NCBI GenBank assembly: GCA_032718475.1
Contig: JAUCBJ010006823.1
Span: 1 to 48,425 of the forward strand
From: Nemertoderma westbladi
Taxonomy: Eukaryota > Xenacoelomorpha > Nemertodermatida > Nemertodermatidae
Length of the DNA stretch: 48,425 bases
Reading direction: 5' to 3'
A program made the position numbers and the translations under genes. This document shows, in pieces, positions 1 to 11,200 of the stretch. A model generated the notes under the pieces. It made no database searches and had not been told where the DNA came from. It worked only from the letters and a program-made list of their open reading frames with translations. Numbering within the stretch: the first letter of the stretch is position 1; each line of letters starts with the position of its first letter.

Positions 1-1162
1 CTAAACAATCGTAAGTTCCTTTTCCGATCTTCCGCCGAATAGCGTCTAACACGTTTCATACAACGCTCTCCTCAACTTCGGTGACGGGTTGTATCGGGGT
101 TAAACCGGGATGATTGTACGGGTTGAACGGCGATATTAGATGCCCGCGACCCAATCCGGCTAGGTAGGATGGGCGAATATCTAGCGAGCCCACTACCGTA
201 GTGCCACCGATTAATTGTTCGGGTAACACAAGATCTTTGAATAGTGAGTACAGTTCAGGGGGATCCGTTATACTATTAGGATCAAGCTTTTGAGGTCTCA
301 CTAAGGAATGAGGAGGTCTGACCGAGTATTCCGGAACTCTGATCATGGGTTTATTTAAGGATCGTTTGAGTCGAGCGAGCGTAGGTGATACGTCGAACAA
401 GTTTCGCTCGAAACTCCCATAAGTATAACGAGTAAAACTGTGTTTAGTGCAACGCCTCCGCGGAAGTTTATGTCTTTCCGTTTGCTGGTTGGGTCTAGGG
501 CATTCATCGCAGTAATACCAAAGACGCACGTCCTGCAGGGGAAACGCGGGTGATCGTTCTCCAGTTTTACAATATTCCTCCATCTGTTCGAAGCTATCTG
601 GGACGACAGGTAGCGGCCGATCGGCGGTAAGATACATCATAGTGAAATAGAGCCGTTTGAGTTCTGATGTATACCTTGAGGATATCGAGTTTCTAGATTC
701 TGTTGACTGGCAATATTGAGATATGTTTCTCTCAAGAATTCCAGATAATCGTTGAAGTCGCTGCATTTATCTGGCTCTTCAACGTCTTCTCTTTCGAGTC
801 GGTTTCGAATAGAATTCTCGTGTTCGATTCTCGGTTTATCGTTCCGACTCCACTGGGTATGATATTTAAATAAAACCATTTCCCTTTCGGTGTCTACATC
901 GTCCGTATTGTGTAAATCGATAGGATGGCCAGTAGTTAAGAAGTCCATATACGTACCATTACGATGCGTGTAGAGAGCAGTGAATTTTCTATAGTCCAAT
1001 TCACTTGAATTGCTCCTGGGACATTGGCGGTTCGATATAACGACCATCGTCCTCCGTAGTAGTTGGACTAGCGTCGCCGCGTATTGAGCTATCAACAAAC
1101 GCTTGTAACGGTAGAGTATATCGCTCCCTGATACCAAGATAATCTTCTATCAACTCAGTCAT
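1..1162 (-). pseudogene. ORF2 of LTR element copy B (Cys/His-rich protein of unknown function), frameshifted
   Basis: The ATG at 1162 opens with MTELIEDYLGIRERYTLPL, nearly the same as ORF2 of copy A at 6657, which supports this start. A TGA follows MSQEQFK. Coding sense then continues in a second frame (about 1040-770, containing DDVDTEREMVLFKYHTQ) and, after another shift, in a third frame (766-56) that ends in a TGA. The last part contains a small Cys cluster (YYCDECP, then RRRCTKH about 20 residues on) and a basic, proline-rich tail. The match to copy A stops about 130 residues in; after that the two copies carry different C-terminal modules. I recognise no known family. It lies downstream of the gag-protease remnant, where some LTR elements carry an accessory or envelope ORF, but no signal peptide or membrane segment is evident. 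It is a degenerate copy. Confidence 0.6.
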
Positions 1163-2873
1163 AGCTGCTATATGAGTTTATCAATATTATAGTTGGTTAT
1201 AATTAGGCTAGCGGGCGTCGCTGCCTACCCCTCACGGCCCCCGGACAGCGCAAGATCCTCAGCGCCGATGTACCGTTTTCGCTGTGTTTTTCGCCAACGT
1301 AGTAGCTACACAACGACAACGATAACCAGCGCGAGTCACTCCACTGTCCGTCCCAAGGGCTTAGATTTACTTCAGGTTCTTACTGCAGAGGTAGGGCTAC
1401 TTTCACAACTGTGACTAGCTACTGTAAACACACTTTAGTAGTATCATTCACCTATAAACGCACAAATTCCACACAACTGTCACAAATTGTACTCATTCAG
1501 GCCATTTGTCCGTTAGTCAAGTGCCTTCCAGAATGCCACGTTATTATTATGTATCCTTAGATACTAGCAGTGTGCTATTTATTCCTTATGCTATTCAATG
1601 GGGCAAGCTTTCTATTGTTCTTTTAACTCGCTTCTAATTCTAGCGTGGTTGTTGCTATGGTGACATTATGGAAAGCTAGCAATAGAATTAGGGTAATTCT
1701 CATGCATACAGATCTGGGATGCTATTTAATAGTAATTGCTTAATTGTCAATATCCCCCTTTATACATGATTTTATGAATTTTATCGGCTATTGACTATAC
1801 ATTGGAGATTCTCGCACACTAATACACTTAATAGGGTGAATCTCCGCTCCCATGATCTATTAATTAATGGAATTTTGGGAATGTTATAAATTGTATAAAA
1901 ATGACAATTTATCAAATTCATTAAAAGAGATGAATTTAAATTTATTCCCGTAAATTTTATTATTTAATGTTGGAATAAGCACAATTTTATTCCAGAGCAT
2001 GTCTGGGGACTGTGATCCTTGATTCTAGGAAATTTGTCCTTTTAAGAGTATCAGTAAGTGCTACGATATCTTAATCGACTAGAATTTTAAAGGATCTAAA
2101 ATTTAACAGATTTTAATTTATAGATTTTCTAGAGTTAACTTGTAAGTATTTACTCTATTGTATTTGTTTGACAGATTTTATAAATATTAATAGTTAATAT
2201 TTAAGATGGGCACCGGTTTATTCCAGAACTTGTCTGGGGACGTTAACCACTGATTCTAGAATTTTGTCTTTCAAGTATATCGGTGGGTGCCGCGATATCT
2301 TAATCCACTAGAATTGCAGATGGTCAAAGGGTTCAACAGATTTATTTTGCGTTTTACGCTACTGTTAAAGGGACATCATGCTACTATATGTATTATTTAA
2401 TATACGGTATGAGAGCAATATTGCAAGAAGCAATGTCAGTGAGAAGAGGCAAGTCATTTCCAAGGTCTACCCAGAGCTTGGTTTAGCCGAGACACGAGGA
2501 TCTGAACTTTGCATTCCTAATACTCTACTTACCAATAATACTTGAGTATAGTAGGAGCTTTATTGTACTTTAATAAGTACAGATATTTCATCTTACTGTA
2601 GTCACGTATTTATAATATGATACGGACAGTAAGGAAAGAGAAAAAGAATTATTTCTCGCCGTTGCACTAAGTATAATATAATATAAGTAATTAAGTAATA
2701 AACGCGAATATATATGGCACTAATTCTACTAAATAATCGCTAAAATAACATTCTACTAAATAAAAATTAAATAAAACGATTATTATAAAATTACATAATA
2801 ATACATACCTAAATATAAAAATAATAAAAAATGAATATAAAATAATGTAGTCGCACACCCACTCCAGACGCCG
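1163..2873 (-). repeat. Non-coding spacer of copy B between the gag-pol remnant and ORF2
   Basis: This AT-rich 1.7-kb stretch has no sustained coding frame. It aligns along most of its length with 6658-8286 of copy A, so it is a regular internal part of the family. It contains a roughly 100-bp block present twice, starting at TTCCAGAGCATGTCTGGGG (1990) and again at 2221, each ending near GATATCTTAATC. Copy A has the same pair with different spacing. Confidence 0.6.
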
Positions 2874-3872
2874 TTACGTTGGGGAGTCCCTAGATGTTTG
2901 TTGGATTAGGGAGGTGGTCGTGGGAAGAGTATCTTGCCTTCCATAGTTTCCGGATAGTTCTCTGTCTCTTTCCAGTAAACATAAACGACCAACTGAGTGA
3001 TTGGGTTGTTGTGTTTCGAATACAATTCCAGGTTTCTTCTTCGTCCTGGAATAGTGACGATAGAAATATCGCTTCAAATACACGACAGCCTTACAAAGCC
3101 GATTCCAGGAGCTATAGTGATTTATCGCTCTCTGCAGGAGAGGTGAGAATCCCTGCGAGACGTCTGGTGTTCCAGATTTCCAGTCTTTTTCTCTGATTTC
3201 CACAACAGATTTAATTGTGGCGGGGGAGTTTAGATCTACAGCGTCGTCCCTGGAAATGTGTAGTACAGACAGATCTATCACGGGTTTGAATAACTTTGAT
3301 TTACTCGTCCGGGTTTTAGGTTTGACTTTCTCCGCTCCCTTGGCTTGTCTAATCTCAGCCGTGGTAAGATGGGGAGGCCATTCATCTTCTTCTTTACTTA
3401 GGAAGTCGGGTCCACCTAACCAGTCCGGAGTATCTATCAGTTCTTGAGGGGTTGCTCCTCTGGAAGCGATATCGGCTGGATTAATCGTCCCAGGGCAATG
3501 TCTCCATTGATCTACATTAGAGTTAATATCGTCATTATCTGAGGAGTATGGTATTCCCTCAGTTGTGGTCTCTCCCTCACTGATTTCTTCTTCCCATTCA
3601 CTCACCTGATGGACTTGGTCGTTAGGTAGCCTTTCCATGAGTGTCCTATGGGAAGGTCCAGTGAAGTACCAACCTACTCTTGTTCTTACCGCATATGTTT
3701 GTAATGGTTGCAGTCGAGCAGGCCGTTTTTCTAATGTCTCTAGCGCTTCATGCGCATTTTGGCCGATGAGTATCTGTACCCCTGGGTAGTCGGTGTTGAA
3801 TCTAGGGATGTCATGTGCTGTGTAAAATCGTCTTCATCCCAGTTGTAAGGTTCCATTTGGCTGGTAGCAAAG
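2874..3872 (-). pseudogene. BEL/Pao gag-pol remnant of copy B: end of protease fused to RNase H tail
   Basis: Read on the minus strand from 3872, the sequence matches the end of the protease region of copy A (NWDEDD, then DYPGVQILIGQNAHEAL after one frameshift, then VGWYFTGPS). An open frame then runs to the TAG near 2874. At YSSDNDDINSNVDQW it jumps to a BEL/Pao RNase H tail (WRHCPGTINPADIASRG), so no reverse transcriptase or RNase H active site is present. Unlike copy A it keeps about 120 further residues (HYSSWNRLCKAVVYLKR region) that in BEL/Pao polyproteins lie between RNase H and integrase. No integrase follows. The 5' end is cut exactly at the edge of the LTR at 3873, so leader, gag and early protease are missing. 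Confidence 0.75.
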
Positions 3873-5131
3873 TGTACGCGCTTTTGAAGACCTTTAGCAG
3901 TTTAACCTGCCAAAATTTATATGTCTTTTGGTTTATAAATAGACTTTAGAAGATGACAAATATTTAATACCAATAAACACAACATTAGCAGAAGCCAGCC
4001 TAGTGCGCGTCCATTCACCCGCTGGATATTCCCGGGAGACTGGATTCTGAGGGCTTAGATTATTATTGCAGTGTAAGCTTACTGTACTGTATTATTCGAT
4101 TGATCGTTAATAATTAATTTCTGACTAATATTATTCACTTTCGGGAAATATTAACAGTTCCTTTAGGACGTGGCGCTCTATCTAAGTAAACAGAGATATG
4201 ACTTATACTAATCACAACGGTAAGTCGGTAAGGCTTATGATTCACGTATGAGGCGCATTCTTTAGGAAATGCTTAGTTATCAGTCACAATCATGCACACT
4301 ACCGGTAACACACAATACTGCTCACTAATTTGCCGACCGTCAATGAATTTTATCATATATAAAGAGAACAGCAACGGATTCATGTAGTGCTTATCAAATA
4401 GCATTAAATTCACTACAAACCACAATAATATAAGTCGCAATCGCTATATATAACCCGTCTCTCTAACCTGTAGTGTATCAAGAAAATTGGGAAATTTGGG
4501 TTCTTTATAAATGTTCTCCAAATAATATTCAACCAAACAACAGCAAACTATTAAGACGGTAGGTTAAGATATGATATGACAATGTACTGATATGGACCGA
4601 TATGTGAGTTGTTATGAACCGATAACAGTTATACGCTCTATAATCTTAAGCCTACTAATGTTTCTTCTAAAGTCTGAAACGAATTGACTCTAGAGCCGTT
4701 GTTCCTGGCCTAGATAGCAATAACACAAAGTATCAAGTAAAAACAGTAAGACTGAACACTCTCCTTATGATCGGCCGAAAAGCTACACGTCGACAGGAAA
4801 AATCGCTCTGATTGGCTCAAGCCAAACAAAGAACCATGCGTCCAATGGCTGTTTCCATGTCAGCAACCAGCTGTTAGATGTCGTAATATGAATCATCACG
4901 GCTAAGCTGTGAAAGGTATTTGGTGCATTGCAGGTTTTTTGCCTTACCATGTCCGCTAAAACACGTATATAGCAGAATGACTTTTATGTCCGTTAAAACA
5001 CCTGTAACGGTACCTTGCGGGCGAGGGGAATATATATACAGTTAGAGAACCTTTTTAGAGTATTCCAGCGCCTGGGGGGAAACTGGATTGCGAAGCAAAG
5101 GGGCCAGTTATATCCCACAGAAGCTTTTACA
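3873..5131 (-). repeat. LTR (3' LTR of copy A, possibly shared with B)
   Basis: This 1259-bp sequence recurs in the same orientation at 14701-15959 with the same length. On the minus strand it starts TGTAAAAGCTTC and ends AAAGCGCGTACA, giving the TGT...ACA ends of an LTR. Its inner flank is the purine-rich GGGAGCGG. A TATATATA stretch lies about 85 bp into the LTR on the element strand. The ends flanking the A pair (CAAAG to the left, TGCTT to the right) do not form a target-site duplication. Confidence 0.88.
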
Positions 5132-5150
5132 CCGCTCCCAGAAAATGGGA
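5132..5150 (-). promoter_or_regulatory. Candidate polypurine tract of copy A
   Basis: On the element strand the bases just before the 3' LTR read TTCTGGGAGCGG and are followed at once by TGTAAAAG. A purine run directly upstream of the 3' LTR is the expected plus-strand primer position. It is short and interrupted by one C, so the assignment rests mostly on location. Confidence 0.5.
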
Positions 5151-5157
5151 TTTGAGT

Positions 5158-6657
5158 CTATAAAATATACAAAATCACAGTTTCTAATATACGTAAATAC
5201 TCTAAACAGTTAGTCTTTCTTGCGCGGACGGCGTTTACGCAGTTTTTAAAGCTAGCCAGAGTCCTTTTCTCTTTGGGGCGAGCCACTTTACAAGGAGGGC
5301 CACAACTCCCGGGTGAAGGGTGCAATATGATTGCATCAGAGGGTGTAGGATTATGGTCGGTGTATCCGCCAGTCGAAGTACCGGGTTGATTGACATCAAC
5401 GTCAGGGGAGAGGGGTCTAACGGCTTTGAGAGCTCGTTTCAAGACAGCCGCTCTTACGGGTCCTTTACAAGTGGTCTGAACGAGGGCCGTGGGTGGACCA
5501 TAGGCAGTTAGAAACCTCTGGGGTTTAATGGTCCTTTCCAACTCGCGTTCGCGGGCTCGGTATTCGTAAGGCCGTCGATATACTTCCTGTAACTCAGAGT
5601 GTGAGTTAACAAACAATTCTCCATAGTCCGGATCCTGACGGATATGATTGATTAAGTTATAGGAATGAAGGTCGCTAGGATTAACACTCCTGAGAAATTT
5701 GCGTACGAATTTGGTTGAAATACATTCTCCGACGCGCTTCAGTAGCTCGTAACTTGATATGCGTGATTTCTGTTCAACCGAAGCGAATAGATAAGGATGT
5801 AACGCATAAACTCCTTCGTAAGCGCGTCCGGGATAATAGCGATGGCGCAAATCACAATGTAAATCAGTGTTCGCTTCCCAAGCTCTGATGTAACGTAGTG
5901 TGATCATTTCATCTACGCTTTCCAAATCGTGATTAAAAGGGCAATCGAAACTGGCATGTCCCTTTAGTTGACAATGGTGACATTGAGTCATAAATTGAGG
6001 GCAAACCGCAAAAATGTGCAAATTATTAAATCTGCAATACGCGCAATAAATTTCCATCGTCGGTTGTTCTTGGAAATAGGAACAGTGGACGTTTGTGTCC
6101 ATGGGCGTATCATGGTCTCTCGATGCGCATAACCGACAACGTTGTCTAGAAACATAGTTGGCATGGCAATAATCGTACGCAGTGAGACACTGTGGACCTT
6201 GATACCATTCTAGGATGTAATCGTTGTCGCTGTTCCGAGCGCGATAGGCTGAATCTCCTCAGATTCTAGGCATATTGGTTCGTCTTCCCAGTCTGTTACG
6301 AATAGAATTTTCGTGATCTATTCTCGGTTTATCGTTACGACGCCGCTGGGTATGATATTTAAATATAACCATTTCCCTTTCGGTGTCTACATCGTCCGTA
6401 TCATGTAAATCGATAGGATGGCCGGTAATTAGGAAGTCCATATACGTACTATTACGATGCGTATAGCGAGAGGTGAATTTTCGCTAGTCCAATTCACGCG
6501 TAAGTTGCTCTTGGGACATCGGCGGTTCGATATAACGACCATCGTCCTCCGTAATGGTTGGATCGGTTTCACCGCGTATCAAGCTATCCACAAATGCTGG
6601 CAAAGGTAGAGTATATCGCTCCCTGATACCAAGATCATCTTCTATCAACTCCGTCAT
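5158..6657 (-). pseudogene. ORF2 of LTR element copy A, Cys/His-rich protein, two in-frame stops
   Basis: One frame runs from ATG 6657 (MTELIEDDLGIRERYTLPL) to the stop at 5158, 500 codons, interrupted only by a TAG after MSQEQLTRELD and a TGA at 6261-6259. The middle is rich in metal-binding pairs: CRLC, CAYC-X5-H-X4-C at about residues 205-219, and a canonical C-X2-C-X4-H-X4-C knuckle (CHHCQLKGHASFDC) at about 226-239. The C-terminal third is basic and rich in proline and serine. A CCHC knuckle suggests nucleic-acid binding. The ORF is separated from gag-protease, which has its own knuckles, by 1.6 kb of non-coding sequence. I do not recognise the family; a gag-like duplicate or an accessory protein are both possible. 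Only its first 130 or so residues match ORF2 of copy B. Confidence 0.65.
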
Positions 6658-8286
6658 ACCTGCTATCTGAGTTTATTAATATCGAAATGAGTTTATGTTT
6701 AGGCGAGCGGACGTCGCTGCCTACTTCTCTTTGCCCCCGGACAGTGGGATTCTCAGCGCCGATGTACCGTCGTCGCGGTGTTTACGCCAACATGTAGCAA
6801 CATCACGACAACGATAACCGGCACAAGTCACTCCACTGTCCGTCCCAAAGGCTTGAATCCACTTTAGGTTCTTTCTATAGGAGAGTTGGGCTACTTTCAC
6901 AATTGCGACTAGCTACTGTAAACACACCTTAGCAGTAACATTCACCTACAAACGCACAAATTCCACACAACTGTCACCAATTGTACACATACAGGCCATT
7001 GGTCCGTTAGTCAGTGCCTTCCAGAATGTCACGTTATTACTGTATATCCTTGGATACTAACAGTGAGCTATGTATTCTCTATGCTATGCAATGTGACAAG
7101 CTTTCTATTGTTCTCTTAACTTGCTTCTAATTCTAGCGTGGGTGTTGCTATGGTGACATTATAGAAAGCTAGCGGTAGAATTAGAGTAATTCTCATGCAT
7201 ACAGATCTGGGATGCTATTTAATAATAATTCTTTAATTGTCAATATCCTCTTTATACATGATTTTATTAATTTTATCGGCTATTGACTATATGTTGGAGA
7301 TTCTCGCACTCTAATACACTCAATAGGATGAATCTCCGCTCCCATGATCTATTAATTAATGGAATTTTGGGAATGTTATAAATTGCATAAAACGACAATT
7401 TATGAAATTCATTTAAAATATGAATTTAAATTTATTCCCATGAATTTTATTATTTGATGTTAAAATTGACACAATTTGATTCCAGAGCAGGTCTGGGGAC
7501 ATAGGATCCTTAATTCTATGAAATTTGTCTTTTAAGAGTATCGGTAAGTGCTACGATATCTTAATCGACTAGAATTGTTAACGGATCTGAATTTTACAGA
7601 TTTTAATAAATATTAAATTAATATTTAAGATGGGCACCGATTTATTCCAGAACTTGTCTGGGGACGTTAACCACTGATTCTAGAATTTGTCTTTCAAGTA
7701 TATCGGTGGGTGCCGCGATATCTTAATCGACTAGAATTACAGATGGTCAAAAGTTTAACAGATTTATTTGCGTTTTACGCTACTGTTATAGGGACATCAC
7801 GCTACTATATGTATTATTTAATATAAGGTAGAAGAGCAATATCGCACGAAGCAATGTCAGTGTGAAGAGGCAAGTCGTTTCCAAGGTCTACCCAGAGCTT
7901 GGTTTAGCCGAGACACGAGGATCTGAACTTTGCATTCCTAATACTCTGCCTACCAATAATACTTGAATATAGTAGTGGCTTTATTGTACTTTAATAAGTA
8001 CGGACGTTTCATCTTACTGTAGTCACGTATTTATAATATGATACGGACAGTAAGGAAAGAGAAAAATAATTATTTCTCGCCGTCGCACTAAATATATATT
8101 ATAAGTAATTACGTACGTAATAAACACTAATATATTGCACTAATCTACTAAATAATCACTAAAATAACATTCTACTAAATAAAATTAAAGAAAACGATTA
8201 TAATAAAATTACATAATAATACATACATAAATATAAAATAAAAACAAATATAAAATGATATAGTCACACGCCCACTCCATATGTTA
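6658..8286 (-). repeat. Non-coding spacer of copy A between gag-pro and ORF2
   Basis: This AT-rich sequence has no coding frame and aligns with 1163-2873 of copy B. It contains a duplicated block of about 100 bp (starts near 7480 and 7644), matching the pair in B. Conservation between copies of a long untranslated segment suggests retained function or recent common origin. Confidence 0.6.
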
Positions 8287-11200
8287 TTACGTTATGGAGT
8301 CCCTAGATATTTGTCGGATTAGGGAAGTGGTCGTAGGAAGAGTATCTTGCCTTCCATAGTTTCCGGACAGTTTTCGGTCTCTTTCCAGTAAACATAAACG
8401 ACCAGCTGGGCGATTGAGTTGTTGTATTATTTTCTCCGCTCCCTTGGCCTGTCTAATCTCCGCCGGGGTAAGATGAGGAGGCCATTCTTCTTCTTCTTTA
8501 CTTAAGAAGTCGGATCCACCTAACCAGCCTGGAGTATCTATCAGTTCTTGAGGAGTTGCTCCTCTGGAAGCGATGTCGGCTGGATTAATCGTCCCAAGGC
8601 AATGTCTCCATTGATCTACATTGGAGTTAATATCGTCATTATCTGAGGAGTATGGTGTTCCCTCAGTTGGGTCGTCCACCTCACTACTCTCCACTTCCCA
8701 TTCCTTTACTTGGTATACCTGTTGTTGAGGTAATCTCTCTTTGAGAGTTCTACGGGAAGGGCCAGTGAAGTACCAACCTACTCTAGTTCTTACCGCATAG
8801 GTTTGTAGTGGCTGCGGTTGAGCAGGCCGTTTCTCCAATGTCTCGAGCGCCTCATGCGCGTTTTGGCCGATGAGTATTTGCACTCCAGGATAATCTGTCT
8901 GGAATCGAGGTATCTTAAGATGTTGGATGTTCTCATCCTCGTCCCAATTATAAAGGTCTGCTTGGGTAGTAGCGAAGTTCTTTATAGCCACCATTTTTAC
9001 TGACCTTATACTTTGTGCTCCTAATTTATCCTGGGGGGTGGACAACGCACCTACATAGTAGTCTGCCGTTAGGGTAGATTTCCAAACCTGCATAATTCCT
9101 GACATATTCAATTTAGTCCGGAATTTGGGTTGTCCAGCAAAAATATCTTCGGCTAGTTCTTGATCGATGAATGTTCCTGTGCTGCCGGAGTCAAGGAGGG
9201 CGTTCACTATGTAACTTTTGTTAGGACCATGAACTCTTACCTGCACTACAGGAAATTCTCTGATTCCTATGTTGAAAGTTGGAGCTTTCCAAGATGGTTG
9301 TTTGGCAAAAGTAGTTGGGGGAAACTCATTGTTGGTGTCCTTTTCATAAGTAAGTGCTCGATACACTGAGGTATTTATTAGGTAACAGGATTCGTTGGCG
9401 TCGGAGAATTCGTCAGTATAGAATCCTTCCATCTCAGACTCTTGATCAGTGTCATTTACATCACTGAATTGGACATGTAGTTCGGGCTCACTTACCTGAC
9501 TCGGGTTGTCTCGTTCGAACTCACTGTGTAACAAGATGTGATGTTTCGCGCCACACTTTGCACACTTTACGTCGGAGTAACAGGTTCGCCGTTGGTGTCC
9601 TGATCTGAGGCAATTATAGCATAACCGCTTATTCCACAGGACTGTACGTCTGTCTACAGGGGATTTCTTTAGAAATTCAGCACACGCACTCAAACGGTGG
9701 GGCCCGTCGCACAGCGCACATTTTGGTTTGATGTCACTCACCTTACCTTGGGTAACGTTATGCACTCTCGTTCTTTCTTCGGGCTTTCTTCCGTGAATTC
9801 TCTTAGGGGACGTAGGAGGAGTTGTTGTTACCTGTTCTCTCCTGTCACTGATTCGAGACTTGTATTTACTTACGTCTTTATAGGTCTTGTTGTCATAGTA
9901 AGATTTTGCTGTGTCTTTCCCGCTGTCCTCTTCTTGAGAAGCTTGGCTTTCGCCGTCGTCAGTGTAACACACCGGTGTTACTCTTCTCCTAGAAGCAGGT
10001 TTCTCACTTACCTTATTTTCCGATGTTTTCTCTCTGGACTGCTTGATGAGTTGTAGTTTTACTTCACCATCTAAGAAGGACATGAGATCAGTCATGGTAG
10101 GGCTTCGTCGTTGTTGTTCATTCATGTACAACACTTTCTTGTCCCAACGTGTACATACTCCACCCTTGGGTAAAGTAGAGACTACTGCTCCAATAACCAT
10201 GGAACTCTGATATTCATGAGACTTACCTAACCAGTCCAATTGTCTACAGATTTCCTGAATTTCATCGGAAAACTCTATAATCCCGCTACTAAGGAAGTGT
10301 CGGGGGGCTACTAATTTTGCATACAAATACTTAGCTATGTTATCTTTGTTACCATACCTGATGTTTAATGTATCCCAAACTTGTCTTAATCCATCTGGAT
10401 GTCCAATAAACTTTAACGCCATTAACCTGGGAGGTCCTTCCAAGCATTTGATGAGGAACCTAAGTTTCTCTCCGTTAGATAGTACAGAGTTTTGTATGCT
10501 ATCTTTGTAATATTCATTGAAAGGTAGCCATTTCATCTCATCTCCATTGAATTTAACGATCTCTCCCACTTTGACCGCTTGGCGGGCTTCTGTTCTAGCC
10601 ATCTGACGCGTAAAGCTTTCTTGGGCCATCGTGTTATTTAATATCGAATTATCGGCATATAAATTTCTCGGATCATTATAAGGTCTATAGGAAACATCAT
10701 TAACAACAGGTCTATAATCACCCTTAATAGGTTTTGCTATAGGGGTTTCTACTTCACTAGCAGTATAGATGCGTGTAGGCTCCACACCTTGCGCATGTAA
10801 TACTTCAGACCTAACAGGTTGACACAATGTTACAGGGGGTATGGGTATACCCTTTGGTATGTTGACTAATTTGTCGCGTTCTAGCGCGATACTTTGCTGC
10901 ACTTCTTGCAATTCGGCCCTACCTTCCCTTACTGTTCCCTTAAATTGGTGGACAGTCTCCTGCATCTGTCCGAGCAGGAGATTCATCCCCCGCCGTCCCT
11001 CCTCTACCCACTCAACCGCCGAAGCGGGAGTCGCCAACATTGTAGCGGGCTGACGCGGGATGACGGGAGACAAATCTTTGATTTCTCTCTCGGCGTCCAG
11101 GACTGGGAGGTTCTCATGGACTGTTCTACCGGGTACAGGCAGTGTAGTACTGTGTAGAGGGAATTTAGAGTTAAGCTCTGGAAGTACAGGGGTCTCTAGC

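Larger units (their letters stand above)
1..3872 (-). mobile_element. LTR retrotransposon copy B, BEL/Pao-like, 5'-truncated
   Basis: Protease/RNase H remnant, spacer and ORF2 occur in the same order and orientation as in copy A, with moderate sequence divergence. The copy abuts the 3' LTR of A with no leader or gag and continues past the left edge of the window, so its 3' LTR is not seen. The arrangement resembles a tandem pair sharing the middle LTR, followed by a deletion. Confidence 0.65.

Noticed and set aside
1193-1414. Plus-strand frame next to ORF2 of copy B
   Set aside because: It lies in the untranslated spacer; the homologous region of copy A (about 6690-6900) has no matching open frame.
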